A stretch of DNA of 64,000 bases from Phenylobacterium sp. (GTDB lineage: Bacteria; Pseudomonadota; Alphaproteobacteria; Caulobacterales; Caulobacteraceae). The stretch is taken from positions 62,001 through 126,000 of the forward strand of contig NZ_SCVD01000022.1 of assembly GCF_004297125.1 (NCBI RefSeq), in the 5' to 3' direction. The notes under the pieces were generated by a model. The model worked only from the letters and a program-made list of their open reading frames with translations. It was not told where the DNA came from and searched no databases. Both the position numbers and the translations under genes were made by a program. How positions within the stretch are numbered: position 1 is the stretch's first letter; each line of letters begins with the position of its first letter. Positions 56,149 through 64,000 of the stretch are shown piece by piece.

Positions 56149-57420
56149 TTACCGCTTGCGGCGGCTCTTGCCGGCGCGGCCCTTGGGACGCGAGAAGCGG
56201 ACGACCTTGCGTTCCTCTTCCATCTGCTCGCGCGGCAGGCGGATCGAGCGGCCGGCGAGGCCGAACATCGAAGCCATCGGCGCATCGCCCACGACCGCGG
56301 TCTCGGCGTCGCCGAAGCCGTTGAAGCGGGTGTTCATCGCCACGCCATAGGCGCCCAGCATCCCGATCTCGACGTAGTCGCCCTCGCGGATGTCCTCCGG
56401 CAGCCAGAACGGGCCCGGCATGTGGTCGAGGCTGTCGCAGGTCGGCCCGTAGAAGCGAAAGGGCTTCAGGGGGCCCTCCACTTCGTGGGCGGCGTCGCCT
56501 TCACCGCGGTACAGCTTCACCGGAAAGGGCCACTTCACGTGGGCCGCGTCGAACAGGCTGCCGTAGCTGCCGTCGTTCAGATACAGCGCGTCGCCCTTCT
56601 TGAGCTCCACCTTGGTCAGGATCGAGGAGGCTTCCGCCACCAGCGCCCGGCCCGGCTCGCACCACAGCTCGGTGTCCTCGTGGACGCTCATCTCTGCGAA
56701 ACCGCGATGGATGCTGTCGGTGTAGTCAGCCATGTCCGGCGGGACCATGCCCGGGTAGATCGACGGGAAGCCGCCACCCACGTCCACGATGTCGACCAGA
56801 ACGCCGGCGCGCACGATGGCGCGGTTCGCCTGGGCCATGGCCGCCTGGTAGGCGGTCGGCCGCATGCACTGGCTGCCGACGTGGAAGGAGACGCCCATCT
56901 TGCCCTCGGTGGCCCGGCGGGCCGCCAGCAGCAGGGCCGGGGCCTCATGGGCCTCGACGCCGAACTTGCCGGAGAGCGAGTAGGACGCGCCTTCCGCCGA
57001 GACCGCCAGCCGGACGATCAGGGTGAGGTCGGCCGCGCCGTCGGTGGCCTCGAGGATCTTCTGGAGCTCTTCATGGGTGTCGAGCGCGAAGGTCTTCACG
57101 CCGTAGCGATGATACGCCTCGGCGATCGCCTTGCGGCTCTTGACCGGATGCATGAACGCCATGCGCGCGCCGGGGGCGTGCGCAGCCACGAGCTCGATCT
57201 CGGGGACCGAAGCCACGTCGAACGAGTTCACACCGCTCTTGACGAGGGCCTCGATGACCCACGGCGAAGGGTTCGCCTTCACAGCGTAGAAAACGTCGCC
57301 TTCAAACTTGTCCTGGAACCAGCGCGCCGCTACCGCCACCGCATCCGGTCGCGCAAAGGCGACGGGACGTTCCGGTGACCGCTCACGGACCAGGTCCAGG
57401 GGCGTATGGTACGTATGCAC
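56149..57420 (-). CDS. Group IV PLP-dependent decarboxylase (ornithine/lysine decarboxylase type)
   Basis: Encodes 423 residues if GTG 57420 is used (a TTG at 57429 is possible). The fold is that of alanine racemase-like ornithine and diaminopimelate decarboxylases. PLP-binding Lys48 lies in FYAVKANPSPWV. Later motifs are FHVGSQC, DVGGGFPSIYPG and the active-site Cys in GPTCDSLDHMPG. The last 25 residues are strongly basic. It should decarboxylate ornithine or lysine to putrescine or cadaverine, feeding the DHS-like enzyme encoded next. It is divergent from phnC. Confidence 0.93.
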   Translation of the reverse strand: MHTYHTPLDLVRERSPERPVAFARPDAVAVAARWFQDKFEGDVFYAVKANPSPWVIEALVKSGVNSFDVASVPEIELVAAHAPGARMAFMHPVKSRKAIAEAYHRYGVKTFALDTHEELQKILEATDGAADLTLIVRLAVSAEGASYSLSGKFGVEAHEAPALLLAARRATEGKMGVSFHVGSQCMRPTAYQAAMAQANRAIVRAGVLVDIVDVGGGFPSIYPGMVPPDMADYTDSIHRGFAEMSVHEDTELWCEPGRALVAEASSILTKVELKKGDALYLNDGSYGSLFDAAHVKWPFPVKLYRGEGDAAHEVEGPLKPFRFYGPTCDSLDHMPGPFWLPEDIREGDYVEIGMLGAYGVAMNTRFNGFGDAETAVVGDAPMASMFGLAGRSIRLPREQMEEERKVVRFSRPKGRAGKSRRKR

Positions 57421-57624
57421 CTCACGCAACCCCCAACGGATTGTTGAACCAAGTCCGGCGTTAGCAGCGCTTTTGAGGACATCGGGTCCGCCGGAGCCGT
57501 GCGAAATAGGGGCTATGGACCCCGATGTAAAGCGTTCGTGTGTGCGACGGGTCCGCGCGCTAGACCGCAGACCGCTCGGCATGCCATGAAGCCGGGCTAC
57601 TACGGGAAAGCTCCGACAATCCTC

Positions 57625-58419
57625 ATGCCTGACGCCGCCGTTCTGTCGATACGGAACGTCTCGAAGACCTTCGGCCAGCGCCGCGCCCTCGACGGCGTCT
57701 CGCTGAACGCAACGAAGGGCGAGATGATCGCCCTGATCGGGCCCTCCGGTTCGGGAAAATCCACGCTCCTGCGCTCGATCAGCGCGCTGCAGACCATCGA
57801 CGCCGGCCCCGGCGAGATCGTCGCCTTCGACGGCCCGGTCCAGAAGGACGGGAAGATCGATGGCAACGTGCGCAAGACCCGCACCCGGATCGGGATGATC
57901 TTCCAGCAGTTCAACCTGGTCGGCCGGCTCAGCCTGTTCACCAACGTGGCGCTGGGGTCGCTGGGCCGGATCAACTTCTGGCAGGCGGCCTTCGGTCTCT
58001 GGCCCACCGAGACCAAGCAGGCGGCCATGGCGGCCCTGCACCGTTTCGGCGTGGCGGAATACGCGACCCAGCGCGCCAACACGCTCTCCGGCGGCCAGCA
58101 GCAGCGCGGCGCCATCGCCCGCGCCCTGGTCCAGAAGGCGAAGATCATCCTCGCCGATGAGCCGGTGGCGTCGCTGGACCCCGTTTCTGCGCGCCGCGTG
58201 ATGGAAATCCTTCGCGAGCTCAACAAGCAGGACGGTCTGACCGTGCTGGTGACCCTGCACCAGGTGGACTACGCCCTGCGCTATTGCGACCGCGTGGTGG
58301 CGCTGAAGGCCGGCAAGATCGTCTATGACGGTCCCGCCACAGGCCTGAAGCGCGAGCAACTCATCGACATCTACGGCCCCGAATTCGAAGACGTCTTCTG
58401 GGAAGGAGCGCCGACATGA
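57625..58419 (+). CDS. phnC: Phosphonate-type ABC transporter ATPase
   Basis: Encodes 264 residues from ATG 57625 (MPDAAVLSIRNVSKTF). ATG 57586 would add 13 residues, and neither has a strong ribosome site. GPSGSGKST is Walker A, LSGGQQQRGAIARAL the ABC signature, and IILADEPVASLDP Walker B. It powers import with PhnD and PhnE. The stop overlaps phnD by ATGA. Confidence 0.94.
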   Translation: MPDAAVLSIRNVSKTFGQRRALDGVSLNATKGEMIALIGPSGSGKSTLLRSISALQTIDAGPGEIVAFDGPVQKDGKIDGNVRKTRTRIGMIFQQFNLVGRLSLFTNVALGSLGRINFWQAAFGLWPTETKQAAMAALHRFGVAEYATQRANTLSGGQQQRGAIARALVQKAKIILADEPVASLDPVSARRVMEILRELNKQDGLTVLVTLHQVDYALRYCDRVVALKAGKIVYDGPATGLKREQLIDIYGPEFEDVFWEGAPT

Positions 58420-59432
58420 TCCGCCGCGACCTCATGCTGGCGCTGAGCGCCGCCACCCTCGCGCTCGCCGCCTGCGGCAAGCCGGCCGAGAAGGCCGACG
58501 CCGGCGCCGCGCCGACCGAGCTGACCTTCTCGATCCTCTCCGCCGAGAACCAGACCTCGATGGAACCGCTCTGGGCCCCGCTGCTGGCCGACATGTCCGA
58601 CCAGATCGGCGTGAAGGTGAAGCCGTTCTTCGCCACCAACTACACCTCGCTGGTGGAGGCCATGCGCTTCAAGCAGGTGCAGATGGGCTGGTTCTCGGCC
58701 GCGCCGGCCCTGCAGGCCGTGCGCCGCGCCGACGCCGAGGTGCTGGGCCGGGTGGTCGATGCCGGGGGCGACGCGACCTATAAGTCCGTGCTGATCGTCA
58801 AGAAGGGCAGCGGCATCACGCTCGACAAGGTGCTGAAGTGCGACAAGACCCTGAACTTCGGCCTGGGCGACACCCAGTCGACGTCGGGGACCCTGGCTCC
58901 GATGGCCTATCTCTTCACGCCGAAGAACATCGAGCCGAACAAGTGCTTCAAGTCGGTCCGTTCGGCCAGCCACCAGGCCAACACCTTCTCGGTCGCCAAC
59001 GGCGTGCTGGACGTGGCCACCAACAACACGGTGGGCCTGGTGTTCTTCAAGCGCCAGAGCCCCGAGATGGCCGCTAAGATCGAGGTGATCTGGACCTCGC
59101 CGCCGCTCCCCGAGAGCTCGATCGTGGTCCGCAAGGACCTCGATCCGGCCCTGAAGGAGAAGATCCGCCAGTTCTTCCTGACCTACGGAACGGGCACGGA
59201 CGAGAAGGCCGCCAAGCAGCGTGAGGTCCTGAAGGGCCTGGCGTACGGCGGCTTCAAGCCGGCCGACAACTCGTACCTGGACCCGGTGCGCGAGATGGAG
59301 GCCGCCGAAGCCCTGGCCGCCGCCCGCCGCGGCGGCGACAAGGCCAAGATCGCCGCCGCCCAGGCGGAGTTCGACAAGATCCGCGCCGACGCCGCCCAGG
59401 CCCGCGCCATCGAGCCGGCGCCCGCCCAATGA
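58416..59432 (+). CDS. phnD: Phosphonate/phosphite-type ABC transporter binding lipoprotein
   Basis: Encodes 338 residues. The N terminus is a lipoprotein signal with lipobox LAAC (Cys20), so the mature protein is membrane anchored in the periplasm. The binding core includes MGWFSAAPALQAV and LGDTQSTSGTLAPMAYL, typical of PhnD-like proteins that bind phosphonate, phosphite or related anions. The C-terminal 40 residues form an Ala-rich helical extension. It lies between phnC and phnE with four-base overlaps on each side. Confidence 0.93.
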   Translation: MIRRDLMLALSAATLALAACGKPAEKADAGAAPTELTFSILSAENQTSMEPLWAPLLADMSDQIGVKVKPFFATNYTSLVEAMRFKQVQMGWFSAAPALQAVRRADAEVLGRVVDAGGDATYKSVLIVKKGSGITLDKVLKCDKTLNFGLGDTQSTSGTLAPMAYLFTPKNIEPNKCFKSVRSASHQANTFSVANGVLDVATNNTVGLVFFKRQSPEMAAKIEVIWTSPPLPESSIVVRKDLDPALKEKIRQFFLTYGTGTDEKAAKQREVLKGLAYGGFKPADNSYLDPVREMEAAEALAAARRGGDKAKIAAAQAEFDKIRADAAQARAIEPAPAQ

Positions 59433-60247
59433 GCGTACAGTCGTCGACGGGGCCGGCGGGGGCGATACCGCCGCCGCCCTCGCGCACCCTGCTGCAGCGC
59501 CTGCCCGACCTGCTGGTCTGGGGCGGGGTGATCGTGCTGCTGATGGTCGCCTTCGGCCCGGCCGAGATCAACAAGCTGCCGCTGCTGTTCTCCAAGTCCG
59601 AGAACATGCAGCAGTTCGGCAGCGAATTCCTGAGGCCCGACTTCACCGACTGGAAGCTCTACGTCGGCCAGATGTGGCTGACGATCCAGATCGCGCTGTG
59701 GGGCACGGGCCTGGCCATACTGGCCGCCATACCGCTGGGACTGCTGGCCTCGCGCAACATGTCGCCCAGCTTCATCCAGATCCCGGTCCGCAGGTTCCTG
59801 GACATCGTCCGCTCGGCGCCCGACCTGGTGATCGGCACCATCTTCATCGTGGCGGTGGGGCCGGGCCCGTTCGCCGGCGTCATGGCGCTGGCGATCAACA
59901 CCTCCGGCGTGCTGGCCAAGCTGTTCTCGGAAGCGGTGGAGTCCATCGACCGTGGCCCGGTCGAGGGCGTGCGCGCCACGGGCGCCCACAAGCTGCACGA
60001 GATCGTCTGGGGCGTGATCCCGCAGGTGGCCCCGCTGTGGACCTCGTACGCGCTGTACCGGTTCGAATCCAACAGCCGCAGCGCCACGGTGCTGGGCCTG
60101 ATCGGCGCCGGCGGCATCGGCCAGCTGCTGTTCGACAGCCTGAACGGCTTCGCCTATTCGCGCACGGCGGCCATCGTGGTGATCATCATCGCCGCCGTCA
60201 GTCTGATCGACATGCTGAGCCAGGCGATCCGCAGCCGGCTGCTGTAG
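59429..60247 (+). CDS. phnE: Phosphonate-type ABC transporter permease
   Basis: Encodes 272 residues with about six hydrophobic segments (near 32-48, 80-105, 130-155, 205-225 and 240-262 among them). The cytoplasmic EAVESIDRGPVEGVRATGAHK region is the EAA-type loop that contacts the ATPase. It completes a phnCDE importer. No phosphonate-degrading genes (phnW, phnX, phnA, C-P lyase) are present in the window. Confidence 0.93.
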   Translation: MSVQSSTGPAGAIPPPPSRTLLQRLPDLLVWGGVIVLLMVAFGPAEINKLPLLFSKSENMQQFGSEFLRPDFTDWKLYVGQMWLTIQIALWGTGLAILAAIPLGLLASRNMSPSFIQIPVRRFLDIVRSAPDLVIGTIFIVAVGPGPFAGVMALAINTSGVLAKLFSEAVESIDRGPVEGVRATGAHKLHEIVWGVIPQVAPLWTSYALYRFESNSRSATVLGLIGAGGIGQLLFDSLNGFAYSRTAAIVVIIIAAVSLIDMLSQAIRSRLL

Positions 60248-60251
60248 GCGC

Positions 60252-60701
60252 TCAGCTCTTGAACTTCGCCAGCAGGGTCCTGAGCTCCGGCTCGTCGACC
60301 AGGCTGGCGGCTTCGGCGGGAGACGACCACAGGCGATCGCGCTCGGTCATCTCGGGCCAGATGTCGCGCGCCTCGCGCACCTCCAGCGGATAGACCATCA
60401 CGCGCACGTGCTGCAGGCGGCCCGAGCGCAGGCGCTTGTCGTAGTGGAAGACCCCCAGGCTCTTGCGGCCCGGCTTGCCGACCACGCCGGCCTCTTCGTA
60501 GGCCTCAGTCGCGGCGGCGTCCTCGGGGGTCCTGTCCTTCATCGGCCAGCCCTTGGGGATCACCCAGCGCCTGCTCTCGCGGGAGGTGATGAGCAGCATC
60601 TCCACCGCGCCGTCGTCGCGCTTGCGCCACGGCAGCGCGGCATACTGGGTGCGCGGCTCCCGGTCAGGCTCAGGGCGCAGTCTGTCGCTCTTCTTCCCCA
60701 T
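60252..60701 (-). CDS. Nudix hydrolase
   Basis: Encodes 149 residues from ATG 60701 (MGKKSDRLRPEPDR); ATG 60725 would add eight. The Nudix helix is recognisable as GWPMKDRTPEDAAATEAYEE plus AGV. Compared with G-x5-E-x7-REUxEExGU, the first Glu is Arg and the Arg before the helix core is Thr. The EExG core is kept. PKGWPMK resembles the group that includes diadenosine polyphosphate and diphosphoinositol polyphosphate hydrolases. It is convergent with phnE. Confidence 0.9.
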   Translation of the reverse strand: MGKKSDRLRPEPDREPRTQYAALPWRKRDDGAVEMLLITSRESRRWVIPKGWPMKDRTPEDAAATEAYEEAGVVGKPGRKSLGVFHYDKRLRSGRLQHVRVMVYPLEVREARDIWPEMTERDRLWSSPAEAASLVDEPELRTLLAKFKS

Positions 60702-60830
60702 CGGGCGTGCTTCGAGGCTCCCCATCGAACGGCATGTCGGGCCGTTAGAGCCGGCGGGTTTACGCGTGGTTGCGGCCTGCGCCAATAACCATTGTCATAA
60801 AAGTGTCACGTACCGGTCCCACTGAGACGG

Positions 60831-62237
60831 TCAGGCGGCTTCGGGCCGCCGCCGCCGCACCCGGGCCAAACGCCGCAGCCGCCGCCAGAAGCGGGTCTTC
60901 TCAGGCTCGGGGTAAGGCTGCAGGTTCTTCACGAAGTCCTCGGCGCAGGCGCGCCAGGAGAACTTCTCGGCGAAGGCGCGCACCTTCTTCCGGTCCAGGT
61001 CCAGGCACTGCAGGCAGGCCTCGCGCAGGCCCTCGGTGGCGGTGAGCGCCAGGACGCCCGCACCGGAACCGGGGATCAGGTCGATCGGGCCGGGCGCCGG
61101 ATAGGCGGCCACTGGCGTGCCCGCGGCCATGGCCTCCAGGATCACCAGGCCGAAGGTGTCGGTGAGCGACGGGAAGACGAAGACGTCGGCGCAGGCGTAA
61201 TGGGCGGCCAGTTCGTCGCCGGACTTCGGCCCCTTGAAGACGACCTTGGGATACTTCTCCTTCAACTCCTCGAGCTGGGGGCCGGGGCCGACCACGACCT
61301 TGGTCCCGGGCAGGTCCAGGGCCACGAAGGCCTCGATGTTCTTCTCGACGGCCACGCGGCCCACATAGAGGAAGATCGGCTTGGGCAGGTCTGCGAACAG
61401 GTCGGGTTCGTCCTCGGCGCGGGGGCGGAAGTGGTCGGTGTCGACCCCTCTCGACCAGGCCGAGATGTTGCGGAAGCCGTGGCGCGAGAGCTCCTCGCGC
61501 ATGGTGGGCGTCGCCACCATCAGCCGGCCGGACGGCTTGTGGAACCACTTCATGTAGGCGTAGCCGGCGGCCAGCGGCAAAGGCAGGCGCGCCGAGACAT
61601 ATTCCGGGAAGCGCGTGTGGTAGCTGGTGGTGAACGGCAGCTTCCACTCGACGCAGATGCGCCGCGCGGCCAGGCCGATCGGACCCTCGGTGGCGATGTG
61701 GATCGCCTCAGGCTCGAAGTCCTTGAACAGCTCCTGCACCGGCTCGTAGACGCCGATCGCCACCTTGATCTCGGAATAGGTGGGCAGCGGGAAGGTCTTG
61801 AACTGGCCGGGGTGGATCACCTCGACCACGTGGCCCATGGCCTGCAGTTCCTGGACGACGCGGGTCAGGGTGCGGACCACCCCGTTCACCTGCGGCTCCC
61901 AGGCGTCGGTGGCGACCAGGATGCGCATAGGCCGTAGAGCGTCGCGCGGCGCGGTGATCGCCTCGCGCAGGCGGCGGTCCGAGCGGACCGGCTTAGGCGG
62001 CGCCGGCTGGCGCAGGGCCTCGCTCTGCAACCAGGCCCAGAAGGCGCCCAGCAGCGCCTCCTTGGTGGGGAAGTGGCGATAGACCGTGCGCTCGCCCACG
62101 CCGGCGTCCCGGGCGATCTCGGCGAAGCTCAGATCCTCCAGCGACCGCTTTTCGAGCTGGTCGCCCACGGCGCGCAGGATCTGCTCGCGGGTCTCCTCAC
62201 GCTGGCGGTCCCGAAGGTTCGGCAGGGGGGTTTTCAT
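60831..62237 (-). CDS. TetR-type HTH fused to a GT4 glycosyltransferase
   Basis: Encodes 468 residues in one uninterrupted frame. Residues 1-75 are a complete TetR/AcrR DNA-binding domain (TREQILRAVGDQLE, FAEIARDAGVGERTVYRHF, PTKEALLGAFWAWL). Residues about 104-440 are a GT4 glycosyltransferase that begins MRILVATDAWEPQVNGVVRT, with VYVGRVAVEKNIEAF-type core and VFPSLTDTFGLVILEAMAAG as the sugar-nucleotide motif. The TetR ligand domain is absent. The internal ATG at 61928 lacks a good ribosome site, so a genuine fusion product is favoured, though separate translation of the GT part is possible. The last 20 residues are very basic. Confidence 0.85.
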   Translation of the reverse strand: MKTPLPNLRDRQREETREQILRAVGDQLEKRSLEDLSFAEIARDAGVGERTVYRHFPTKEALLGAFWAWLQSEALRQPAPPKPVRSDRRLREAITAPRDALRPMRILVATDAWEPQVNGVVRTLTRVVQELQAMGHVVEVIHPGQFKTFPLPTYSEIKVAIGVYEPVQELFKDFEPEAIHIATEGPIGLAARRICVEWKLPFTTSYHTRFPEYVSARLPLPLAAGYAYMKWFHKPSGRLMVATPTMREELSRHGFRNISAWSRGVDTDHFRPRAEDEPDLFADLPKPIFLYVGRVAVEKNIEAFVALDLPGTKVVVGPGPQLEELKEKYPKVVFKGPKSGDELAAHYACADVFVFPSLTDTFGLVILEAMAAGTPVAAYPAPGPIDLIPGSGAGVLALTATEGLREACLQCLDLDRKKVRAFAEKFSWRACAEDFVKNLQPYPEPEKTRFWRRLRRLARVRRRRPEAA

Positions 62238-62448
62238 GGCAGCCGCACTGTCACGAGTTCGGCGGGGAAGTCAACGCATGCCGCTGTTATCCGACAATGC
62301 AGCAAGTTCGGCGGCCAGGCGCCCAATCGGCGAACATTGCGCGGCGAATGCGCGCCAAGGCCACGTATGGTCTGGCATGGCGGGTCCCCATGTTGCTAGG
62401 GGGAAATGGCAAGAGCAGGCCCTTCCAGGTCGCCGCGAATTGGGTCCG

Positions 62449-63087
62449 ATGGACGCCTCGATCTATCCCGCCAAGGCGACACCGAAGTCGCAGAGGACGC
62501 GCGCGCGCATCCTGGACGCCGCCATGCGGCTGTTCGCCGAGATCGGCTATCACGCGGCGACCAACGCAGTGATCGCCGACGCCGCCCTGCTGACCCGCGG
62601 CGCCATGCTGTATCACTTCGCCTCCCGCGAGGAGCTGGTGGAGGCGGCGGTGGCCCATATCGAGCTGCACAGGGCCCGGCTGTTCGAACAGGCGGCCTCC
62701 ATCCCGCCCGCCCCGGGCGTGGATGCATCCGAGCACGCGATCGACACCTACTGGGCCCTGCTGCACGAGACGCCGTTCGTGGCCTTCGCCGAACTTGAGG
62801 CCGCCGCGCGCACCGACCCGATGCTGAGCGAGCGCCTTGCCGCGGCCCGCAGCGCCTTCGACCACGCCCAACTGGGCGGCGACCGGTTCGGCGCCATGGT
62901 CCAGGCCGGCGACGATCCCCGCTTCCAGACCAGCCGCGACCTGGGCCGCTTCCTGCTGGAAGGCATGGCCAAGGGCTCGATCACCTATGACGACGAGGCG
63001 CGCCGCGAACGGCTGATGACCGTGATCAAGCGCGCCGTCCGGATGCTGAACCGCAAGGGCGACTTCCAGGACCTCTGGACCGACTAG
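62449..63087 (+). CDS. TetR family transcriptional regulator
   Basis: Encodes 212 residues from ATG 62449. The HTH occupies residues 12-60 (TRARILDAAMRLFAEIGYHAA, GAMLYHFASREELVEAAV). The C-terminal ligand domain is complete and includes ETPFVAFAELEAAARTDP. It is divergent from the TetR-GT4 fusion, across a 211-base gap that could hold operators for either. Its TAG shares CTAG with the stop of the convergent dehydrogenase gene. Confidence 0.92.
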   Translation: MDASIYPAKATPKSQRTRARILDAAMRLFAEIGYHAATNAVIADAALLTRGAMLYHFASREELVEAAVAHIELHRARLFEQAASIPPAPGVDASEHAIDTYWALLHETPFVAFAELEAAARTDPMLSERLAAARSAFDHAQLGGDRFGAMVQAGDDPRFQTSRDLGRFLLEGMAKGSITYDDEARRERLMTVIKRAVRMLNRKGDFQDLWTD

Positions 63088-64000
63088 CCGCCCAGCACGT
63101 CCTTGGCGTCCGCCACGTTCTCCAGCGGCCGGCCAGCCAGGTAGTGGGCCAGGTTCTCCAGGAACAGGGCGTCGTTGCGGGGCGCGTTGCCCGAGCTCAT
63201 GCCGGCGGCGTGCGGGGTCATGGTGACCTGGGGATGGTCCCAGAAGGGGCTGTCGGCGGCCTGGGGCTCGGTCTCGAACACGTCCAACACCGCGTGGCCC
63301 GGCGCGCCGGCGGCCAGCCCGGCCAGCAGGGCCGGCTCGTCCACCAGGGCGCCGCGGCCGACGTTCACGAACACCGCGCCCGGCTTCATCCTGGCGAAGG
63401 CATCGGCGTTCGCGATGCGCCGCGTCTCGGGCGTCGCGGGGGCGCAGAGGGCGACGACGTCGGCGTCGGCCAGGACGTCCAGGAAACGGTCCGGGGTGAC
63501 CATCCGGTCGGCGGCGGGGTCCGAGCCGCCGCTGCGCCGGACGCCGGTGACGTGGGCCCCGAAGGCCCTGGCCCGCACCGCCACGCCCTGGCCGATGGCG
63601 CCGAAGCCCAGGACGACCCAGCGCGAACCCTCCAGCTCCCGGTAGGGCAGCCGGTTCCAGTCGTGCGCCGCCTGCGCCGCGCGGCGGGCGGGACCGCCCT
63701 GGTAGACGTCCAGAACGCCCCACAGGACATAGTCGGCGATACCCACCGCCTGGCCATGGCTGGTGGTCAGCGTGGCGCCCTTCTGGACGAACTGGCCGAA
63801 GATCGCGTTGTCGTAGCCGGCCGCGCCGCTCTGGACCCACTTCAGGTCCGGAGATTTCAGGGTCGCGGAGGCGAACGGCCGCATGGCGCCGCTGAAGAAG
63901 ACGTCGGCGTTGGCCCAGGCCGCCTCGGGCCGGGCGTCCTCCAGGCTGAGGGCCAGGCCGTTCAGCGTCACCTCGCCGGTGTCGGACAACAAGAGCGGCT
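63084..64000 (-). CDS. D-2-hydroxyacid dehydrogenase family protein (5' end outside window)
   Basis: At least 305 codons are visible. The frame is open to the window edge, and the residues before LLSDTGEVTLNG read as coding, so the true start probably lies beyond 64000. A TTG at 63992 is possible. The NAD fold has VVLGFGAIGQGVAVRA near residue 130 of the visible part. FVNVGRGALVDE supplies the catalytic Arg region and MTPHAAG the catalytic His region. It reduces a 2-keto acid or oxidises a D-hydroxy acid, and the substrate is unknown. Confidence 0.9.
   Translation of the reverse strand, partial: PLLLSDTGEVTLNGLALSLEDARPEAAWANADVFFSGAMRPFASATLKSPDLKWVQSGAAGYDNAIFGQFVQKGATLTTSHGQAVGIADYVLWGVLDVYQGGPARRAAQAAHDWNRLPYRELEGSRWVVLGFGAIGQGVAVRARAFGAHVTGVRRSGGSDPAADRMVTPDRFLDVLADADVVALCAPATPETRRIANADAFARMKPGAVFVNVGRGALVDEPALLAGLAAGAPGHAVLDVFETEPQAADSPFWDHPQVTMTPHAAGMSSGNAPRNDALFLENLAHYLAGRPLENVADAKDVLGG

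Overview
The window is a gene-dense, very GC-rich stretch of an alphaproteobacterial chromosome, most consistent with the Caulobacteraceae (Phenylobacterium or Caulobacter type). The grounds are an Entner-Doudoroff gene set (zwf, pgl, edd, glk), an imuA-imuB-dnaE2 cassette behind a GAAC-N7-GAAC LexA box, a serC-serA pair behind a leader resembling the serC RNA motif, a COQ9-family protein, clusters of GANTC (CcrM) sites in promoters, and a TonB-dependent receptor beside esterases. No rRNA, tRNA, CRISPR array, insertion sequence or prophage was seen. The longest gene-free stretch is under 300 bases.

Layout. 0.1-5 kb: an acyl-CoA catabolic locus (IclR regulator and CaiB-type CoA transferase facing an acyl-CoA dehydrogenase/enoyl-CoA hydratase operon), with a ladder of operator-like repeats between the two arms. 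5-15.3 kb: the Entner-Doudoroff genes glk-edd-pgl and zwf, all on the minus strand but separated by a plus-strand block of three glycan genes (GT4 glycosyltransferase, amylo-alpha-1,6-glucosidase-like protein, GH15 protein). 15.4-23.4 kb: trehalose synthesis (otsB-otsA) translationally coupled to DNA ligase D, then small genes, an esterase and ku, so both non-homologous end-joining proteins lie within 6 kb. 23.4-27.9 kb: a secreted protein, a second type-B carboxylesterase and a divergent TonB receptor behind two palindromic operators. 27.9-33.5 kb: the SOS mutagenesis cassette. 33.5-37 kb: two paralogous stand-alone receiver proteins flanking a BNR-repeat protein/MoaD-like pair and a GST. 37-40 kb: serine biosynthesis. 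40-48.9 kb: small membrane and coiled-coil proteins, a hybrid histidine kinase, PhzF, GNAT, thiD, MarR/zinc ribbon, ArsR/AHSA1 and folP. 48.9-54 kb: an RTX-decorated sugar dehydrogenase-like protein, ftsH, rpsU and COQ9. 54-60.3 kb: an acid phosphatase homologue, a polyamine pair (group IV decarboxylase plus deoxyhypusine-synthase-like protein) and phnCDE. 60.3-64 kb: a Nudix hydrolase, a TetR-HTH/glycosyltransferase fusion, a TetR regulator and a 5'-truncated 2-hydroxyacid dehydrogenase.

Genes are tightly packed: most operonic neighbours overlap by ATGA, GTGA or TGATG, and five convergent pairs share one CTAG as both stop codons. The most interesting items are the TetR-GT4 fusion, the GANTC cluster in front of ku, the otsBA-ligD coupling, the split Entner-Doudoroff operon, the BNR/MoaD-like pair, the palindromic element inserted in frame in imuB, the CTG start of rpsU, and the identical upstream motif of the two receiver genes.
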